Shown here: positions 32,240 through 44,348 of the stretch, piece by piece
How the letters are laid out: each line of letters begins with the position of its first letter
Numbering within the stretch: position 1 is the stretch's first letter
NCBI GenBank assembly: GCA_036365145.1
Contig: JAEOAD010001753.1
Span: forward strand, 178,088-242,087
Length of the DNA: 64,000 bases
Origin: Orientallactaga sibirica
Lineage: Eukaryota; Chordata; Mammalia; Rodentia; Dipodidae
Direction of reading: 5' to 3'
Made by a program: the position numbers and the translations under genes
The notes under the pieces: model-generated
Told to the model about the DNA's origin: nothing
What the model saw: the letters and a program-made list of their open reading frames with translations, nothing else
Databases searched by the model: none

Positions 32240-32805
32240 GCATGTTTGTTTGGATGCCCTTTTTATCCTCCTTCACCATTCTATTTAGAAAGATGGGTGG
32301 GCCCAATACCAAGCAGGTCCTGTTCTAATAGTCTCTGTGGGGTCATGAATGCAATGACCATGTCCTGTCTAGAAAACAGTGATCCACACCATTCTGTACC
32401 ATTCATAGGAATGGTGTGAGTTATGATTGTTCCTCATTCTCTGAGGATGAATAAGGGGCTCAAGGGTATGTGGAAAGTGGATGGGTATGAGGAAGTCAAG
32501 CCTTATTGGTGTAAAGGGTGAATTCATGGTGTGAGGGATGAAGCAAGAAACAGGAGGACAATACAAAATATTGAGTGCTAGATACTAGTGACTAAGGATG
32601 GGTGATTAAGAGGATTTGACTTTCTGAGAAAGCATGTGAGGGTGTCAGTGATAGTCATATAGAGGCAGTAGGCACCTGATGCATAAGATATCTGGAAAGT
32701 GTTTGGAGGGAAAAGGCAATTTGTTGGTCATCTGAGTCAAGAGCTAGTTCTCAGGAAGTACAGAGGTTTGAGTTCTGTAAGAGTGCGAATATAAAGAAGA
32801 TGTTT
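32240..32805. other. Unassigned sequence with a small hairpin
   Basis: No gene recognised. An inverted repeat CACACCATTC / GAATGGTGTG (about 32,385-32,418) is the only structure I noted. Confidence 0.35.
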
Positions 32806-32809
32806 CAGC

Positions 32810-33060
32810 TTATTTATTTATTTCAGGCTTATAAATTTTAGGGAAAGTTTCATTATGGCAGAAGAAGTTCGATCACTTCATCATATATGCACAGCAAAGA
32901 ATGGAAGAGTTCAGCCAGAGACCAAGCCAGCTTAGAACATACCCCATGTGTAGGTAAAGGATACTCTGCCAGTAGCACATTCCCTTAGGAGGGCTCTGCC
33001 TGCAGGAGACATAAATAGGAAGCTTAATTTTAATCATAATGAGACTCTGCTTCAAAAATA
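32810..33060 (-). repeat. Possible MaLR/LTR fragment, antisense
   Basis: CATTATGGCAGAAGAAG and the preceding TTATTTATTTCAGG resemble the corresponding part of the MaLR LTR at 15.7-16.1 kb. Confidence 0.4.
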
Positions 33061-33119
33061 TACGCAGACATAAGGATTAGATAGAAAGTAGGACTTTTTA
33101 GAAGCAGAATAACTCCATC

Positions 33120-33440
33120 TTTGGACTCTGACTGCCATGTCATTGTGACCCTTTGTTTCCTAAGAGTGATCCAACCACCCCTCCCAATTATTACATTGCT
33201 GGAGTAACCCAGATCATCCTTTCCCATTTTAATTTTACTGGAATTGCCCAAACCACCTGTCTGATTATTACTTCTGTAACATGGCATAACCTGAGGCAAG
33301 GGGGACATATGGCCAAAACCTAAAGGCACATGGCAAAGAATTCCAATTCCCTCATCCTCCCAAAATATGCCCTGGGATTTTTGACCTGCATGATCAGAGC
33401 CCTTCTCAGGATGCCTTGAATAAAGTCTGTTCATGTCTTT
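33120..33440 (+). repeat. Possible LTR fragment
   Basis: The right end has an LTR-like R region with GCCTTGAATAAAGTCTGTTC (AATAAA). The start is not definable and no partner LTR is visible. Confidence 0.35.
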
Positions 33441-34229
33441 CCTGTCTTTTTAAAATATAATTATGAATTTTATTTTTTTTTACTATGACATCATTTTCAG
33501 GAAACAGACTTTATGTCTGTTTCATAATTCATTTACAGACAAATTCTAATATACATTATGTACATTAAACTGGTTTTTAAATCAACAGGAAAAACAACTC
33601 TGCAGATATTACTCTGGTTTTAGTTAGTCATGACTTAGATACTCAGAGTCATAACATAGACTGTAAGTTCTCAAGGCCACCATTGTTTCATTGTGGTAGG
33701 CAATGTTCCATCAAGGAGAAAGGGGGCAGCTTCTCCCCAACAGCGTGAAGATATAATATTTACCTAATAACATAATTACAGAACCCATAAAAAGCCTATG
33801 TTTATGAAGACAGGCTAATTGTTCAGAGATTCTAGGTTTAATAATGCATATTGCATAATTATGATATTTGGCAAGAGTTTATTGGGAGGGTTGATTGACA
33901 GATGAGTGAAATGTTTGCCTACTGTGTATGACCTGGAGTTATCTGAGTTCCCATTTATTTAGGAAGAACATACTATTGTATACTAGTAGATGAATTTCCT
34001 TGTCTAACCACACTATTGAACTATATAACAATTTGATATTTAAATACTGAGTAGTAATGGGGAAAATACTACCTTTTAAAATCTTCTTTATTTGTAACTG
34101 CCCAAAATATATCCAGTGTACAGTGATGAAAATCCTCTCCCACCACCGTCTATTTTCTTCCTCCAAAATCCAATCTACACTGATTCCCTTCTTCTTTCTA
34201 ATTAGCCTCTCTTCTCTTTTAATTTCATT
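33441..34229. other. Unassigned AT-rich sequence
   Basis: No gene or repeat recognised. A perfect short hairpin lies at 33,501-33,523 (GAAACAGAC, five-base loop, GTCTGTTTC). Confidence 0.35.
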
Positions 34230-34244
34230 TATTTCTCTCTTTTT

Positions 34245-35570
34245 TTTTAAAATTTTTATTGACTTTTAATCTTACATACCAAAAAAACCCCACCTGATAT
34301 TTCCCTCCCCTCCCCCATTCCACTTTAGAACTCCGGTCTCCATCATATCCCCTCCCTTTCTCCATTAGTCTCTCTCCTAATTTGATGACATCATCTTTCT
34401 CTTCTATTTTGAGGGTCTTGCAAAGGTATTGCTAGGCACTGCAAGATCATGGATATCGAGGCCAATTTCTGTCTGGGCAGCTGCATAGTAAGAGGTCATA
34501 TCCTTCCTTTGGCTCTTCCATTCTATCCGCCCCCTCTTCCGCAATGGTCCCTGAGCCACTGGAGGGTGTGACAGAGGTGTTTCAGTGCTAGGCACTCCTC
34601 CATCCCTTCTTCTCAGCACTATGTTGCCTTTTGTGTCATCCCAGTGGTCATCACCATCTGAAAAGAGAAGCTTCTCTAGCCAGAAGTGAGAATAGCGTTA
34701 ATATGTGGACATGAACATTTAGTGTAGTGTCCCCAGGGCAGCTTGGTGGGAATAATATATACATTTAGTCAGACATGAGCAGGCTTATACCCCCAAGGCT
34801 CATGACCTCACCTACCATAGACTTTTACTTAGGTTTTTCAGTACCAGGTATGTATTCCCTCCCGTAGAGAGGGCCTTCAGTCCAATTATGGAGCAGTTGG
34901 TTACCCCAAGAGTAGACATGCCACTATTGCACCCGTTCAGTCATTGGGCCTGTCTGGCCAAGCTTGAATATTCAGCATCCACTATTTTCACTGTTGATGG
35001 CTTCTGTCTCCCATACGCTGCGTGCAGTGCAGCTTTTTCCAGCTTTCAGTTGGCTGGTCTACAGGGAGAAGGTTTTCTGCTCAGCACCAGCTTGCTTTCT
35101 CAGTGTCCTTGCCTCTCAGGCATGAGATGTCTTCAGCAATAGGGTCTTACTATCTATTTCTCTAGGGAAACCAAGGGCTTTGGCAAAAGCCTTAATGTTT
35201 TGGAGGCTACCGGGACCTCCTTGGCCAACATCTCACTGGAAGGAGTTCCATCCCAGGTACTGAAAATTTTCTAGTAACAGTCTACATCTTCTAGACGTGC
35301 CCTTATTCAAAAAAGTAGTTTTACATATGTCTTATTGATAATATCTTGAGTTTAGATTGTCCCTCCCCCTGCCCTTTTTGTATGCATTCTCTTCCCATGG
35401 CCTCACTTAGGCCATTCCCCTCCCTGTACTCAGTTCTTCTACTTACATATGTGTATTACCATACACTTAAGTCCTTCCCTTTCTTCCCTCCCTTATAGCC
35501 TTTTACCAGCTTACTGGTTTCTGGTACCTATTTTTGGTTCCAGTTCATACACAAGTCTATACATTGGTAG
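34245..35570 (-). other. L1 3' UTR
   Basis: This region follows the ORF2 stop at 35,571-35,573. The part at 34,258-34,915 is nearly the same as the nested element at 38,158-38,815, which shows both belong to one subfamily. Confidence 0.9.
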
Positions 35571-38500
35571 CTAGGATCCACATATGAGAGAGAACATGTG
35601 ACATTTGGCTTTCTGAGCCTGGGTTACCTCACTAAGTATAATCCTTTCCAGATCCATCCATTTCCCTGCAAATTTCATAATTTCATTTTTCTTTACTGCT
35701 GAATAGAACTCCATTGTGTAAATGTACCACAACTTTATTATCCACTCATCTGTGGAGGGACATCTAGGCTGCTTCCATTTCCTAGCTATTGTGAATAGAG
35801 CAGCAATAAACATGGTTTTGCAAGTATCTCTAAGGAAGTGAGAAGAGTCCTCTGGATATATGCCTAGGAGTGCTATAGCTGGATCATATGGTAAATCTAT
35901 TTCTAGCTGTCTCAAGAACCTCCACACTGATTTCCACAGTGGCTGGACCAGCTTACATTCCCACCAACAGTGTAGAAGTGTTCCTGTTTTTCCGCATCCA
36001 CGCCAACACTTATTGTCATTTGTTTTCTTGATGGCAGCCATTCTGACAGGAGTGATATGGAATCTCAAAGTGGTTTTAATTTGCATTTCCCTGATGGCTA
36101 AGGATGTAGAACATTTTTTTAGATGTTTATATGCCATCTGTATTTCATCTTCCGTGAATTCTCTATTTAGTTCCATAGCCCATTTTTTAACTGGGTTGTT
36201 TGAATTCTTGTTATTCTGTTTTTTGAGTTCTTTGTATATTCTGGATATTAATCCTCTGTCAGATGAATAACTGGCAAAGATTTTCTCCCATTCTGTAGGT
36301 TGTCTTTTGCTCTATTCACAGTGTCCTTTGCTGTACAAAAGCTTTGTAATTTTATAAGGTCCCAGTGGTTGATTAGTGGTTTTATTCTCTGAGCAATTGG
36401 AGTTATATTCAGAAAGTCCTTGCCTATTCCAATATGTTGAAGAGTTTCCCCTACTTTTTCCTCTAGCATTTTCAGAGTTTCAGGTCTGATATTAAGGTCC
36501 CTGATCCATTTGGACTTGATTCTTGTGCAAGGAGAGAGACAAGGATCTATGTTTATCCTTTTACAAACAGATGTCCAATTTTCCCAGCACCACTTGTTAA
36601 AGAGGCTATCTTTTCTCCAATGAGTATTTTTGGCATTTTTGTCAAAAATCAGGTAGCTGTAGCTGTCTGGATTAATATTTGGGTCTTCTATTCTGTTCCA
36701 TTGATCTACCTGTCTGTCCTTGTGCCAGTACCATGCTGTTTTTGTTACTATGGCTTTGTAGTATAACTTAAAATCGGGTATGGTTATACCACCTGCCTGA
36801 TTTTTGTTATGCAAAATTGTTTTGGCTATTCGAGGTTTTTTGTGTTTCCAGATGAATTTTAGTATTGTTTTTCTATTTCTGTGAAGAATGCTATTGGGAT
36901 TTTAATGGGGATCGCATTAAATGTGTAGATTGCTTTTGGTAAGATTGACATTTTCACTATATTGATTCTTCCAATCCAGGAGCATGGAATGTCTTTCCAT
37001 TTCCTTGTGTCTTCTGCAATTTGTCGCTTGAGTTTTTATAGTTCTCATTGTAGAGATCCTTCACTTCCTTGGTTAAGTTTATTCCAAGGTATTTTATTTT
37101 TTTGAGGCAATTGTGAATGGGAGAGATTCCCTGATTTCATCCTCTGCATGTTTGTTGTTAGTGTATAGAAAAGCTACTGATTTCTGTGTGTTTATTTTGT
37201 ATCCTGCTACATTGCTAAAAGTGTTTATCAGCTCTAATAATTTGCTGGTAGAGTCCTTAGGGTCTGTTATGTATAGAATCATATCATCTGCAAATAATGA
37301 TAATTTGACCTCTTCCTTCCGATTTGTATCCCCTTTATGAGTGCCTCTTGCCTTATTGCTATGGCTAAGACTTCCAATACTATATTAAATAATAGTGGAG
37401 AAAGTGGACACCCTTGTCTTGTTCCTGAATTTAGAGGAAAAGCTTCAAGTTTTTCCCCATTTAGTATTATGTTGGCTGTAGGTTTGTCATAAATAGCTTT
37501 TATTATGTTGAGATATGTTCCTTCTATTCCAAGTTTCTGTAGTACTTTCACCATGAAGGGGTGTTGGATTTTGTCAAATGCCTTTTCTGCATCTATTGAG
37601 ATGACCATGTGATTTTTGTCCTTCAGACCATTTATATGGTATATTACATTTATGGATTTGCATATGTTGAACCATCCCTGCATCTCTGGGATAAAGCCTA
37701 CTTGGTCAGGGTGAATAATCTTTCTGATATATTCTTGTATTCTGTTTGCCAGTATTTTGTTGAGAATTTTTGCATCTATGTTCATGAGGGAGATTGGTCT
37801 ATAGTTTTTTTTTTTGATCTGTCTTTGTCCGGTTTGGGTATCAGGGTGATGCTGGCTTCATAGAAGGATTTTGGTAGAATTCCTTCCTCTTCTATTTTAT
37901 GGAAAAGTTTGAGAAGCATTGGTGTTAGATCTTCCAGGAATGTCTGGTAAAATTCAGTAGTGAATCCATCTGAGCCTGGGCTTTTTTAATTGGGAGACTT
38001 TTTATGACTGCTTGGATCTCTGTGGTTGTTATAGGTCTATTTAAATGGTTTATCTCATCTTGATTTAATTTTGGTAGGTCATATAAATCAAGGAAATCAT
38101 CCATTTCTTTCAGGTTTTCAAACTTAGAGGCATATATATTCTTTTTTTTTGATTTTTTATTGACTTTTTAATCTTACATACCAAAAAAACCCCACCTGAT
38201 ATTTCCTTGTCCCTTTCCCCATTCCACTTTAGAACTTTGGTCTCCATCATATCCCCTCCCTTTCTCCATTAGTCTCTCTCTAATTTGATGACATCATCTT
38301 TCTCTTCTATTTTGAAGGTCTTGCAAAGGTATTGCTAGGCACTGCAAGATCATGGATATCGAGGCCAATTTCTGTCTGGGCAGCTGCATTAAGAGGTCAT
38401 ATCCTTCCTTTGGCTCTTCCATTCTATTTTGCCCCTCTTCTGCAATGGTCCCTGAGCCACTGGAGGATGTGACAGAGGTGTTTCAGTGCTAGGCACTCCT

Positions 38501-39030
38501 CCATCCCCTTCTTCTCAGCACTATGTTGCCTTTTTGTGTCATCCCAGTGGTCATCACCATCTGAAAAGAGAAGCTTCTCTAGCCAGAAGTGAGAATAAGC
38601 GTTAATATGTGGACATGAACATTTAGTGTAGTGTCCCCAGGGCAGCTGGTGGGAATAATATATACCTTTTTGTCAGACATGAGCAGGCTTATACCCCAAG
38701 GCTCATGACCTCACCTACCATAGACTTTTACTTAGGTTTTCAGTACCGGGTATGTATTCCCTCCCGTGAGAAGGGCCTTCAGTCCAATTATGGAGCACTT
38801 GGTTAACCCAAAGAGTGTTTGTTTGTATTTTTGGTACCAGAGAAGAACAAGCATATATATTCTTAAAATATGTCCGCTTGATTTTCTCACTAATTTCTTT
38901 GGTATCTGTTGTGATGTTGCCTTTTTCATCTCTAATTTTATCAATTTTTGTCTCTTCTCTCTTTCTTTTGGTCAGATTTGCTAAGGGTTTGTCAACCTTG
39001 TTAATCCTTTCAAAGAACCAACTCTTTGTT
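35571..39030 (-). pseudogene. L1 ORF2 remnant (RT and C-terminal domains)
   Basis: Recognisable ORF2 pieces lie on the - strand. The linker after the endonuclease is at 39,030-38,865. The reverse transcriptase ([29 protein letters not shown]) is at 37,785-37,279, with a frame change just before the FADD-type motif and the rest at 37,282-37,094. The thumb/linker region is at 36,814-36,248, and the Cys-rich C-terminal domain ([16 protein letters not shown]) is at 36,176-35,571. Several frameshifts and the nested L1 make it inactive. The N-terminal endonuclease domain is missing (see the ORF1-ORF2 fusion). ORF2 normally supplies endonuclease and RT for target-primed reverse transcription. Confidence 0.93.
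38144..38850 (-). mobile_element. Nested 5'-truncated L1 (3' UTR only)
   Basis: A 707-bp insertion flanked by the 14-bp duplication GCATATATATTCTT (38,130-38,143 and 38,851-38,864). It consists of L1 3' UTR in the same orientation, with its A-tail as a T run at 38,144-38,151. The junction TTCTT/AAAA fits the L1 endonuclease preference for TTTT/AA. The last about 35 bases at its 5' end (about 38,816-38,850) are not 3' UTR and may be a filler or short inverted piece. Confidence 0.93.
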
Positions 39031-40149
39031 TCATTGATTTTTTGATTGTTTTTTTGGTTTCCATTTCATTAATTTCTGCCCTAATTTTTTATTATTTCTT
39101 CTGGTTCTACTGATTTTTGGTTTGCCTTGTTCTTCTCTTTCCAAGGCCTTAAGGTGAAGCATTAAATTGTTTAGTTGTGAACTCTCTAGTTTCTTAATAT
39201 AGGCACTTAGAGCTATAAATTTCCCTATTTCTCCAGGACTGCCTTCATTGTGTCCCACAGGTTTTGGTATGTTTTTATCTTTCAGAACTTGGAATACATC
39301 ACTCCAGGCCCTCCTGGCTTTTAGGGTTTGTGTTGAGTAATCTGCTGTGACCCTGATGGGTTTCCCCTTAAATGTCATTTGCTTTTTCTCTCTAACTGCT
39401 TTCAGTATACTTTCTTTGGTTTGTGTATTTAGTAGTTTAATTATAACATGGTGAGAAGAGGTTCTTTCTAGGTTTTGTCTGTTTGGTGTTCTAAATGCTT
39501 CTTGTATCTGCATTGGCATTTCTTTCCCAATTTGGGGAAAATTTTCTTCTATGATTTTATGGAAAACACCTACTAAGCCTCTGGATTGAAATTCTTCCCC
39601 TTCTGCTATACCTTGAATTCTTATGTTTGATCTTTTCATAGTGTCCCTCATGTCTTGGAGTTCCCATTCATACCTTTCTATTAGCTTGTCTTTCTCTTTG
39701 TTGGACTGTGATAGATCTGCCACCTCGTCTTCTAGCTTGGATATTCTGTCCTCTCCTTCATCCATTCTACCAGTGAGACATTCCACAGAGTTTTTTATTT
39801 CACTGACTGTGTTCTTCAGGGTTAAGATTTCAGCCTGGTTTTTCTTCAGTAGTTCTATTTCCTTGTTCATGTCCTCTAATGACCTTTTTATTTCATTAAA
39901 CTGTTTCTCTGTAATCTCCTTCAACAGTTTGTTTTCTTCTCTAATTCTTTTGTTTTCTTCTCGGATTGCTTTCATTTCTTCTTTCATTTCTTTGAGCATA
40001 GATATCATCATTCCCTTGAAATCTTTGTCAGGAATTTCATCTAAAACAGTCTCATTGTTGGACCTATCTGATGGATTTGCAATTTTTGGTGGGATTGCAT
40101 TGTCTTGATTCTTTGTGTTTCTTGTATTATAATGTAGTGACTTTTGCAT
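39031..40149 (-). CDS. L1 ORF1-ORF2 in-frame chimera, 372 codons
   Basis: The frame opens with an intact L1 ORF1: N-terminal region, coiled coil (about residues 45-165 with heptad Leu/Ile) and RRM-like domain ([16 protein letters not shown], about 171-290). At about residue 288-292 the sequence passes into ORF2: nucleotides that in ORF2 would encode [12 protein letters not shown] are read in another frame. From residue about 309 on ([14 protein letters not shown]) it is true ORF2 sequence in frame. The ORF1 C-terminal domain and the ORF2 endonuclease are deleted. ORF1p binds RNA as a trimer. This product keeps the trimerising part but lacks part of the RNA-binding half, so it is probably non-functional in cis. 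Confidence 0.85.
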   Translation of the reverse strand: MQKSLHYNTRNTKNQDNAIPPKIANPSDRSNNETVLDEIPDKDFKGMMISMLKEMKEEMKAIREENKRIREENKLLKEITEKQFNEIKRSLEDMNKEIELLKKNQAEILTLKNTVSEIKNSVECLTGRMDEGEDRISKLEDEVADLSQSNKEKDKLIERYEWELQDMRDTMKRSNIRIQGIAEGEEFQSRGLVGVFHKIIEENFPQIGKEMPMQIQEAFRTPNRQNLERTSSHHVIIKLLNTQTKESILKAVREKKQMTFKGKPIRVTADYSTQTLKARRAWSDVFQVLKDKNIPKPVGHNEGSPGEIGKFIALSAYIKKLESSQLNNLMLHLKALEREEQGKPKISRTRRNNKKLGQKLMKWKPKKQSKNQ

Positions 40150-41330
40150 CCTGGATTGCTTTGATGCTTAGGTTTCCTATTTATCTTCAGTGTTCTTAGG
40201 TGTTGTGATCCACCTTTATATTATTTTAGGATATGAGTTTAAGGTGTCAAGTGTAGCACTTGTACTTAAGTAGAAGTACTCCTAGCTGTTGAGTTTGCTT
40301 GTTAAGCAATTATTGTAGTGGACTGGTGGAACAATTTAGAGGCAAGTTCTAAACTTCAACAGAGCAAAATACACATTCAATTGACATGAACACAGAGTAT
40401 ACAAGTGTGAGAATTGAGACAACCAGTCCTATAGGGTTAAAATCCCTAAGGGCATGTGATGGTCCACTCCCTTAGTCCTGTCAGCTTGGGAATCAGACCC
40501 TGTCCTCAATAATAACTGAAGCAAAAGATAAAGGCCCTTTAAATCTATAAGTAGTACAGATAGCAATATTCAACCCCTCACATTCAGCTTATTTGAAAAT
40601 GGTAAAGCCACCCACAAATATGTAATATATACCCTGCCTTGACCTGGAAAGAGTGGTTGTCACTTCCAATGCAGGCCTTTGTTATCTTTTGGTGTGGCTT
40701 TTAAACTCACCAATGCTGGGTGCCCACCTCGTTACCTGGGCTGTGGAGCTTGGGTCAGGTCAGCTGTGGCCAGTGTTGATGATGTGGTTCAAATTTGCCA
40801 CAGGTTGTTGTTCGATTCTACCAATTCCCTGGGAGCTGATGATTGGGGATGGGCGAGTTCAGGAAGCCTGCAGCAACTCACGGTGTGTGTCTCTTTCAGT
40901 AGCTCCGCAGATTTTTCTTTGATTTCTGGGCTCTGGTTGGAATCTTTGGATCGAGAGTTGGAGTCTTGGTGCCGATCTGTTGGGAGCTCAGCTGAGCTGA
41001 AGTGAAGTTGCTGGGGTGCTCTTGGGGTGGAGCCAAGGCTGGGAGCCTTGGTGCGGATGGGGAGCCTTGGCGCGGCTGGGAGCCCGCGGATGGGAGAGCG
41101 GCTGGGGAGTGTGGCTGGTTGAGGAGCGGCTGGGAGCCTGTGGCGGTGTTGGGGAGCGAGCTGCTGGGGGGCCGCACTCTTCACAGTGGGTTTCTGGCTG
41201 TCTTTTGCTTTTCCGCTATTTCCCAGAGAAAATATTCTGCTCTCTTCCTCAGATGAAGTGTAGTTTTTCTTGATTCTCTGCCTGATCCGGTTTGGCGTGG
41301 CTCCTATGCTGCCATCTTACCCAGAACCCC
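40150..41330 (-). promoter_or_regulatory. L1 5' UTR / internal promoter
   Basis: About 1.18 kb upstream of ORF1, GC-rich in its outer 600 bases. AAGATGGC lies at 41,311-41,318, i.e. bases 13-20 of the element, where human L1 carries its YY1 site that fixes the start of transcription. An intact 5' end shows the insertion was full length. Confidence 0.8.
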
Positions 41331-41446
41331 TATTTCTCTCTTTTTGTGCAAGTTTTGTGTAAATGGCATCAACCACTGTGAGGTTGTTAATGTCAAGGGA
41401 AATTTTTTCTGGAATTTTTTTCACTTACAATTCTTTGTTTTTAGGA

Positions 41447-41592
41447 GTTTAAAATTATGGTCTCACTCTAGTCCAAGCTGACCTGGAATTCACTATGTAG
41501 TCTCTGCATTCCCTAAAACTTATGGTGATCCTCCTACATTTGCCTCCCTAATGTTTGGATTAAGGCCTGTACCACTTGCCCATCTCTCCCAA
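41447..41592 (-). repeat. B1 SINE, antisense
   Basis: GCTGACCTGGAATTCACTAT and the following diverged antisense B1 body. Confidence 0.75.
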
Positions 41593-41595
41593 TTC

Positions 41596-42640
41596 TTCAT
41601 CCACCACTTCCACAATGGTTCCTGAATCTTGGAGTATGTGATGTCTCAGTTAGTACTGAATATTCTGTCAATTCTCAGCAATTTGGTGTGCTCAGAATCA
41701 ACCTAATTGTAACCGCCATATGAAAAAGGAGGCTTCTCTAGCCAAAAGTGAGAGTACCAGTAATATATGGGCATGAACATATTTAGAAGGCAGTTTGGTG
41801 GGAATAATATATCAAATTAACAATACAATGGAAGTAGTTCTCCCCTCATATGACCTGCTGTGGTAGTTTGATTCAAGTGTCTCCCATAAACTTAGGTGTT
41901 CTGGATGCTTGTGTCCCTAGCTGATGGCAATTTGACAATTGAATCCTCCTGGAGGCACTGTATTGTTATAGCCACCTTTCCCTTGCCAGTGCTTTGTAGA
42001 CTCACCTTTTATTGTTTTGCATCTGATGTCATCAGGGAGGTGATGTCCACCCTCTGCTGATCATATCATTTCCCCCTGCCATCTTGGAGCTTCCCCTCAA
42101 GTTTGTAAGCCAAAATAAACCCCCTTTTCCCACAAGCTGCTCTTGGTCAGCTGTGTTCTGCATTCAATGTGAAATCAAAAGCAACACCTCCCCAGTTATG
42201 GGCTTTTGAATAACTATTCAATACCAGGTAGAAATTCCCTCTTAAGGAGTAGGCCTCAAGTCTAATCAGAGAGCAGCTGGTTTTCCCCATAATAGGCATA
42301 GCACAATTAAACTTTCATGGTTCACCACAGGGTAACATCATTGCTTACTTTTCTCTGGCAACACGTTACACAGCTCTTTCCAATACATTGACAGCCAGCT
42401 AAGTGGGTGGAGGCTTCCATCTTTGCTGCAGCTTGATTTCCCAGTGTCCTGCATATCACACATGTGGCATCTTTAGCACTAGAGACTGCCCATCTTATTC
42501 TGAAGGATAACCAAGGGTCTTGGCAATGCCTGAAATCTTCTATGGCATCAGTGGACTTCATAGCTAGCAGTCACTGGAAGCCAACCCACCCTAGCACAGA
42601 ATTTTTCCAGCAACAATGCTTTGCTTCTGGGTACAACAAT
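41596..42640 (-). repeat. Older L1 3' UTR fragment, split by a MaLR LTR
   Basis: The order of motifs (GAGGCTTCTCTAGCC, GTGGGAATAATATAT, then TACCAGGTAGAAATTCCCTC and GGTAACCAAGGG-like text) matches the 3' UTR of the large L1 at 34.5-35.3 kb with more divergence. The MaLR LTR at 41,859-42,186 interrupts it. Confidence 0.7.
41859..42186 (+). mobile_element. MaLR (ORR1-like) solo LTR
   Basis: 328 bp starting TGTGGTAGTTTGATTCAAG and ending AAAAGCAACA, with AATAAA at about 42,113 in CCAAAATAAACCCCC. It is flanked by CCTGC and CCTCC, a plausible 5-bp target duplication with one change. The start is characteristic of MaLR LTRs. Confidence 0.75.
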
Positions 42641-42649
42641 ACATAAGTC

Positions 42650-43411
42650 CATAAGGTACTTCTGCTCAAACTCTTTATATATATCTAGCAAAGAAATAGT
42701 TTGTCAATATATTTATCTGTTAGTAAACCATTAGAGTTCAAGAGAAGTGAAAAAGTATCCTACTTTTTTGCACTATTTGTAACATACATTTGAGCCAAGA
42801 TGTTTCAGATTGTGTGTGTTCATTGAATTGGAGTTGCATGGCATAGTGACATGCACAGTGCAATGTGCTTGTATGGGTTTCCAACATAAGCTGCAGTGAA
42901 GTTGACTGACAACATTGTAGATTGGTGTCAAGACACCTTGAATTCATTGTTTATAATATATTTTATTCTGAATTAATATTTGGTTATTGTTTGCACAGAA
43001 TCATTTCAGGTTTGCCATATTTATTATGACCCCTACATTGATGATCAGACTCCATATGGAGTCAAAGTTCCCGACTTTATTAAGAGCTTCTATTCCACCA
43101 TTGGTGTTAGGAATTGAACCCATGGCATTGTATCTTCTGGGAAGGCAGTGTACTACAATGTTATAACACAAGCCCTAACATATGCCTTTCCATTCTATTG
43201 TTTTTCATTAAAAAAAACTAATCTTAGTTGTTTCAATCACTACAACATGATGTTGGTAGGATATTTATCTTGAGGTTTTTCTTCCATGATACACCATATA
43301 AACTTTGTGCTTATTGAATAAGTCCCTGCCAAGATACATGTAGAAGAATGAAGCCTAATTTGCTAGTTCCTCTTTTGTCATCTTGGGTTAAAGAGAAATA
43401 TCTCACTATAG
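42650..43411. other. Unassigned sequence upstream of the KRAB exon
   Basis: No repeat or exon recognised, apart from the polypyrimidine-poor acceptor directly before 43,412. Confidence 0.35.
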
Positions 43412-43609
<198 letters not shown>

Positions 43610-43865
43610 TAATATTTTGTACTGTTTTGATATTGTACTCTTAAACTGACATACTTAGGGAACATATTATATTGATCAAAGTGGCATTACAGTACATGCA
43701 TAGATAGTAACACGAGTCAGTCAGATCGGGCATTAGTTGTATGGGCGCACTCAACAATTCCTGTCGCAGTTTTGAAATACCAATCTAAGTGTTGCCAGAT
43801 GCATACTAACATATTACTGGGATATACAACATACAAAGTTATTTCTTGCTCGCCCGGCTCACTAA

Positions 43866-44058
43866 GCTATTTTTAATCATTATTACTTCAATAGTGTATT
43901 GTCAATGAGTGGTGGATAAGTACATCATTGATTTTTAGAGAAAGTAATTTCCTTGGTACGCAGACATTAGCATTGAGCCCCTCTGTTATATATAATATGA
44001 CTTGTTACATTATAGTCATTTGTTGATTTATACAAAATTTTATTTTTCTTTTAATTTA

Positions 44059-44107
<49 letters not shown>

Positions 44108-44289
44108 GTACATTCATGTGCCTTGCTCAGTGGCCCTCTTCAGATTATTTGTATTTCATTTGCTTTACTCTGGAACATGGTTACTATATACATTCACTTA
44201 CTTAAGGGCAATTCTTATAAATTCAGAGTCCATTCCTTCTTATATTCCTTGTGATTTCTTAATGTGCTTGAGGTATTTTTAAATAGTAC
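43866..44289 (+). repeat. Intron segment with an inverted copy at 63.4-63.8 kb
   Basis: The reverse complement of 63,425-63,833 matches this stretch almost throughout (e.g. CTTCAATAGTGTATT, GGTGGATAAGTACATCA, CTCAGTGGCCCTCTTCAGAT), including the TG microsatellite. I estimate close to 90% identity by eye. Confidence 0.9.
44061..44105 (+). repeat. (TG)n microsatellite
   Basis: About 22 TG units. The inverted copy at 63.6 kb has an interrupted, shorter CA run. Confidence 0.97.
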
Positions 44290-44348
44290 TGCAATTTTTG
44301 GCTCTGCTTTATTAATTTAGTTGTGAATTTCTTTTTGTTTTAAGTTTT

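Larger units (their letters stand above)
34245..41330 (-). mobile_element. Full-length-ended L1 with internal deletion and nested L1
   Basis: The element is flanked by a perfect 15-bp target duplication, TATTTCTCTCTTTTT, at 34,230-34,244 and 41,331-41,345. On the - strand it has a 5' UTR (41,330-40,150), ORF1 joined to ORF2 by a deletion, ORF2 with RT and C-terminal domains in broken frames, a long 3' UTR and an A-tail (the T run at 34,245). A second L1 copy (38,144-38,850) sits inside ORF2. Without the nested insertion the element is about 6.37 kb. Confidence 0.95.

Noticed and set aside
33501..33523. Perfect 9-bp hairpin with five-base loop
   Set aside because: Too small and isolated in AT-rich DNA to support a function, and there is no U-run or RNA gene context.
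39623..40108. A 161-codon + strand frame opposite L1 ORF1
   Set aside because: Antisense shadow of the ORF1 coiled coil (Ser/Phe/Leu-rich).
40653..41273. Overlapping frames in the GC-rich L1 5' UTR
   Set aside because: They lie wholly in the L1 promoter on both strands, with no domain or start context; explained by GC content.
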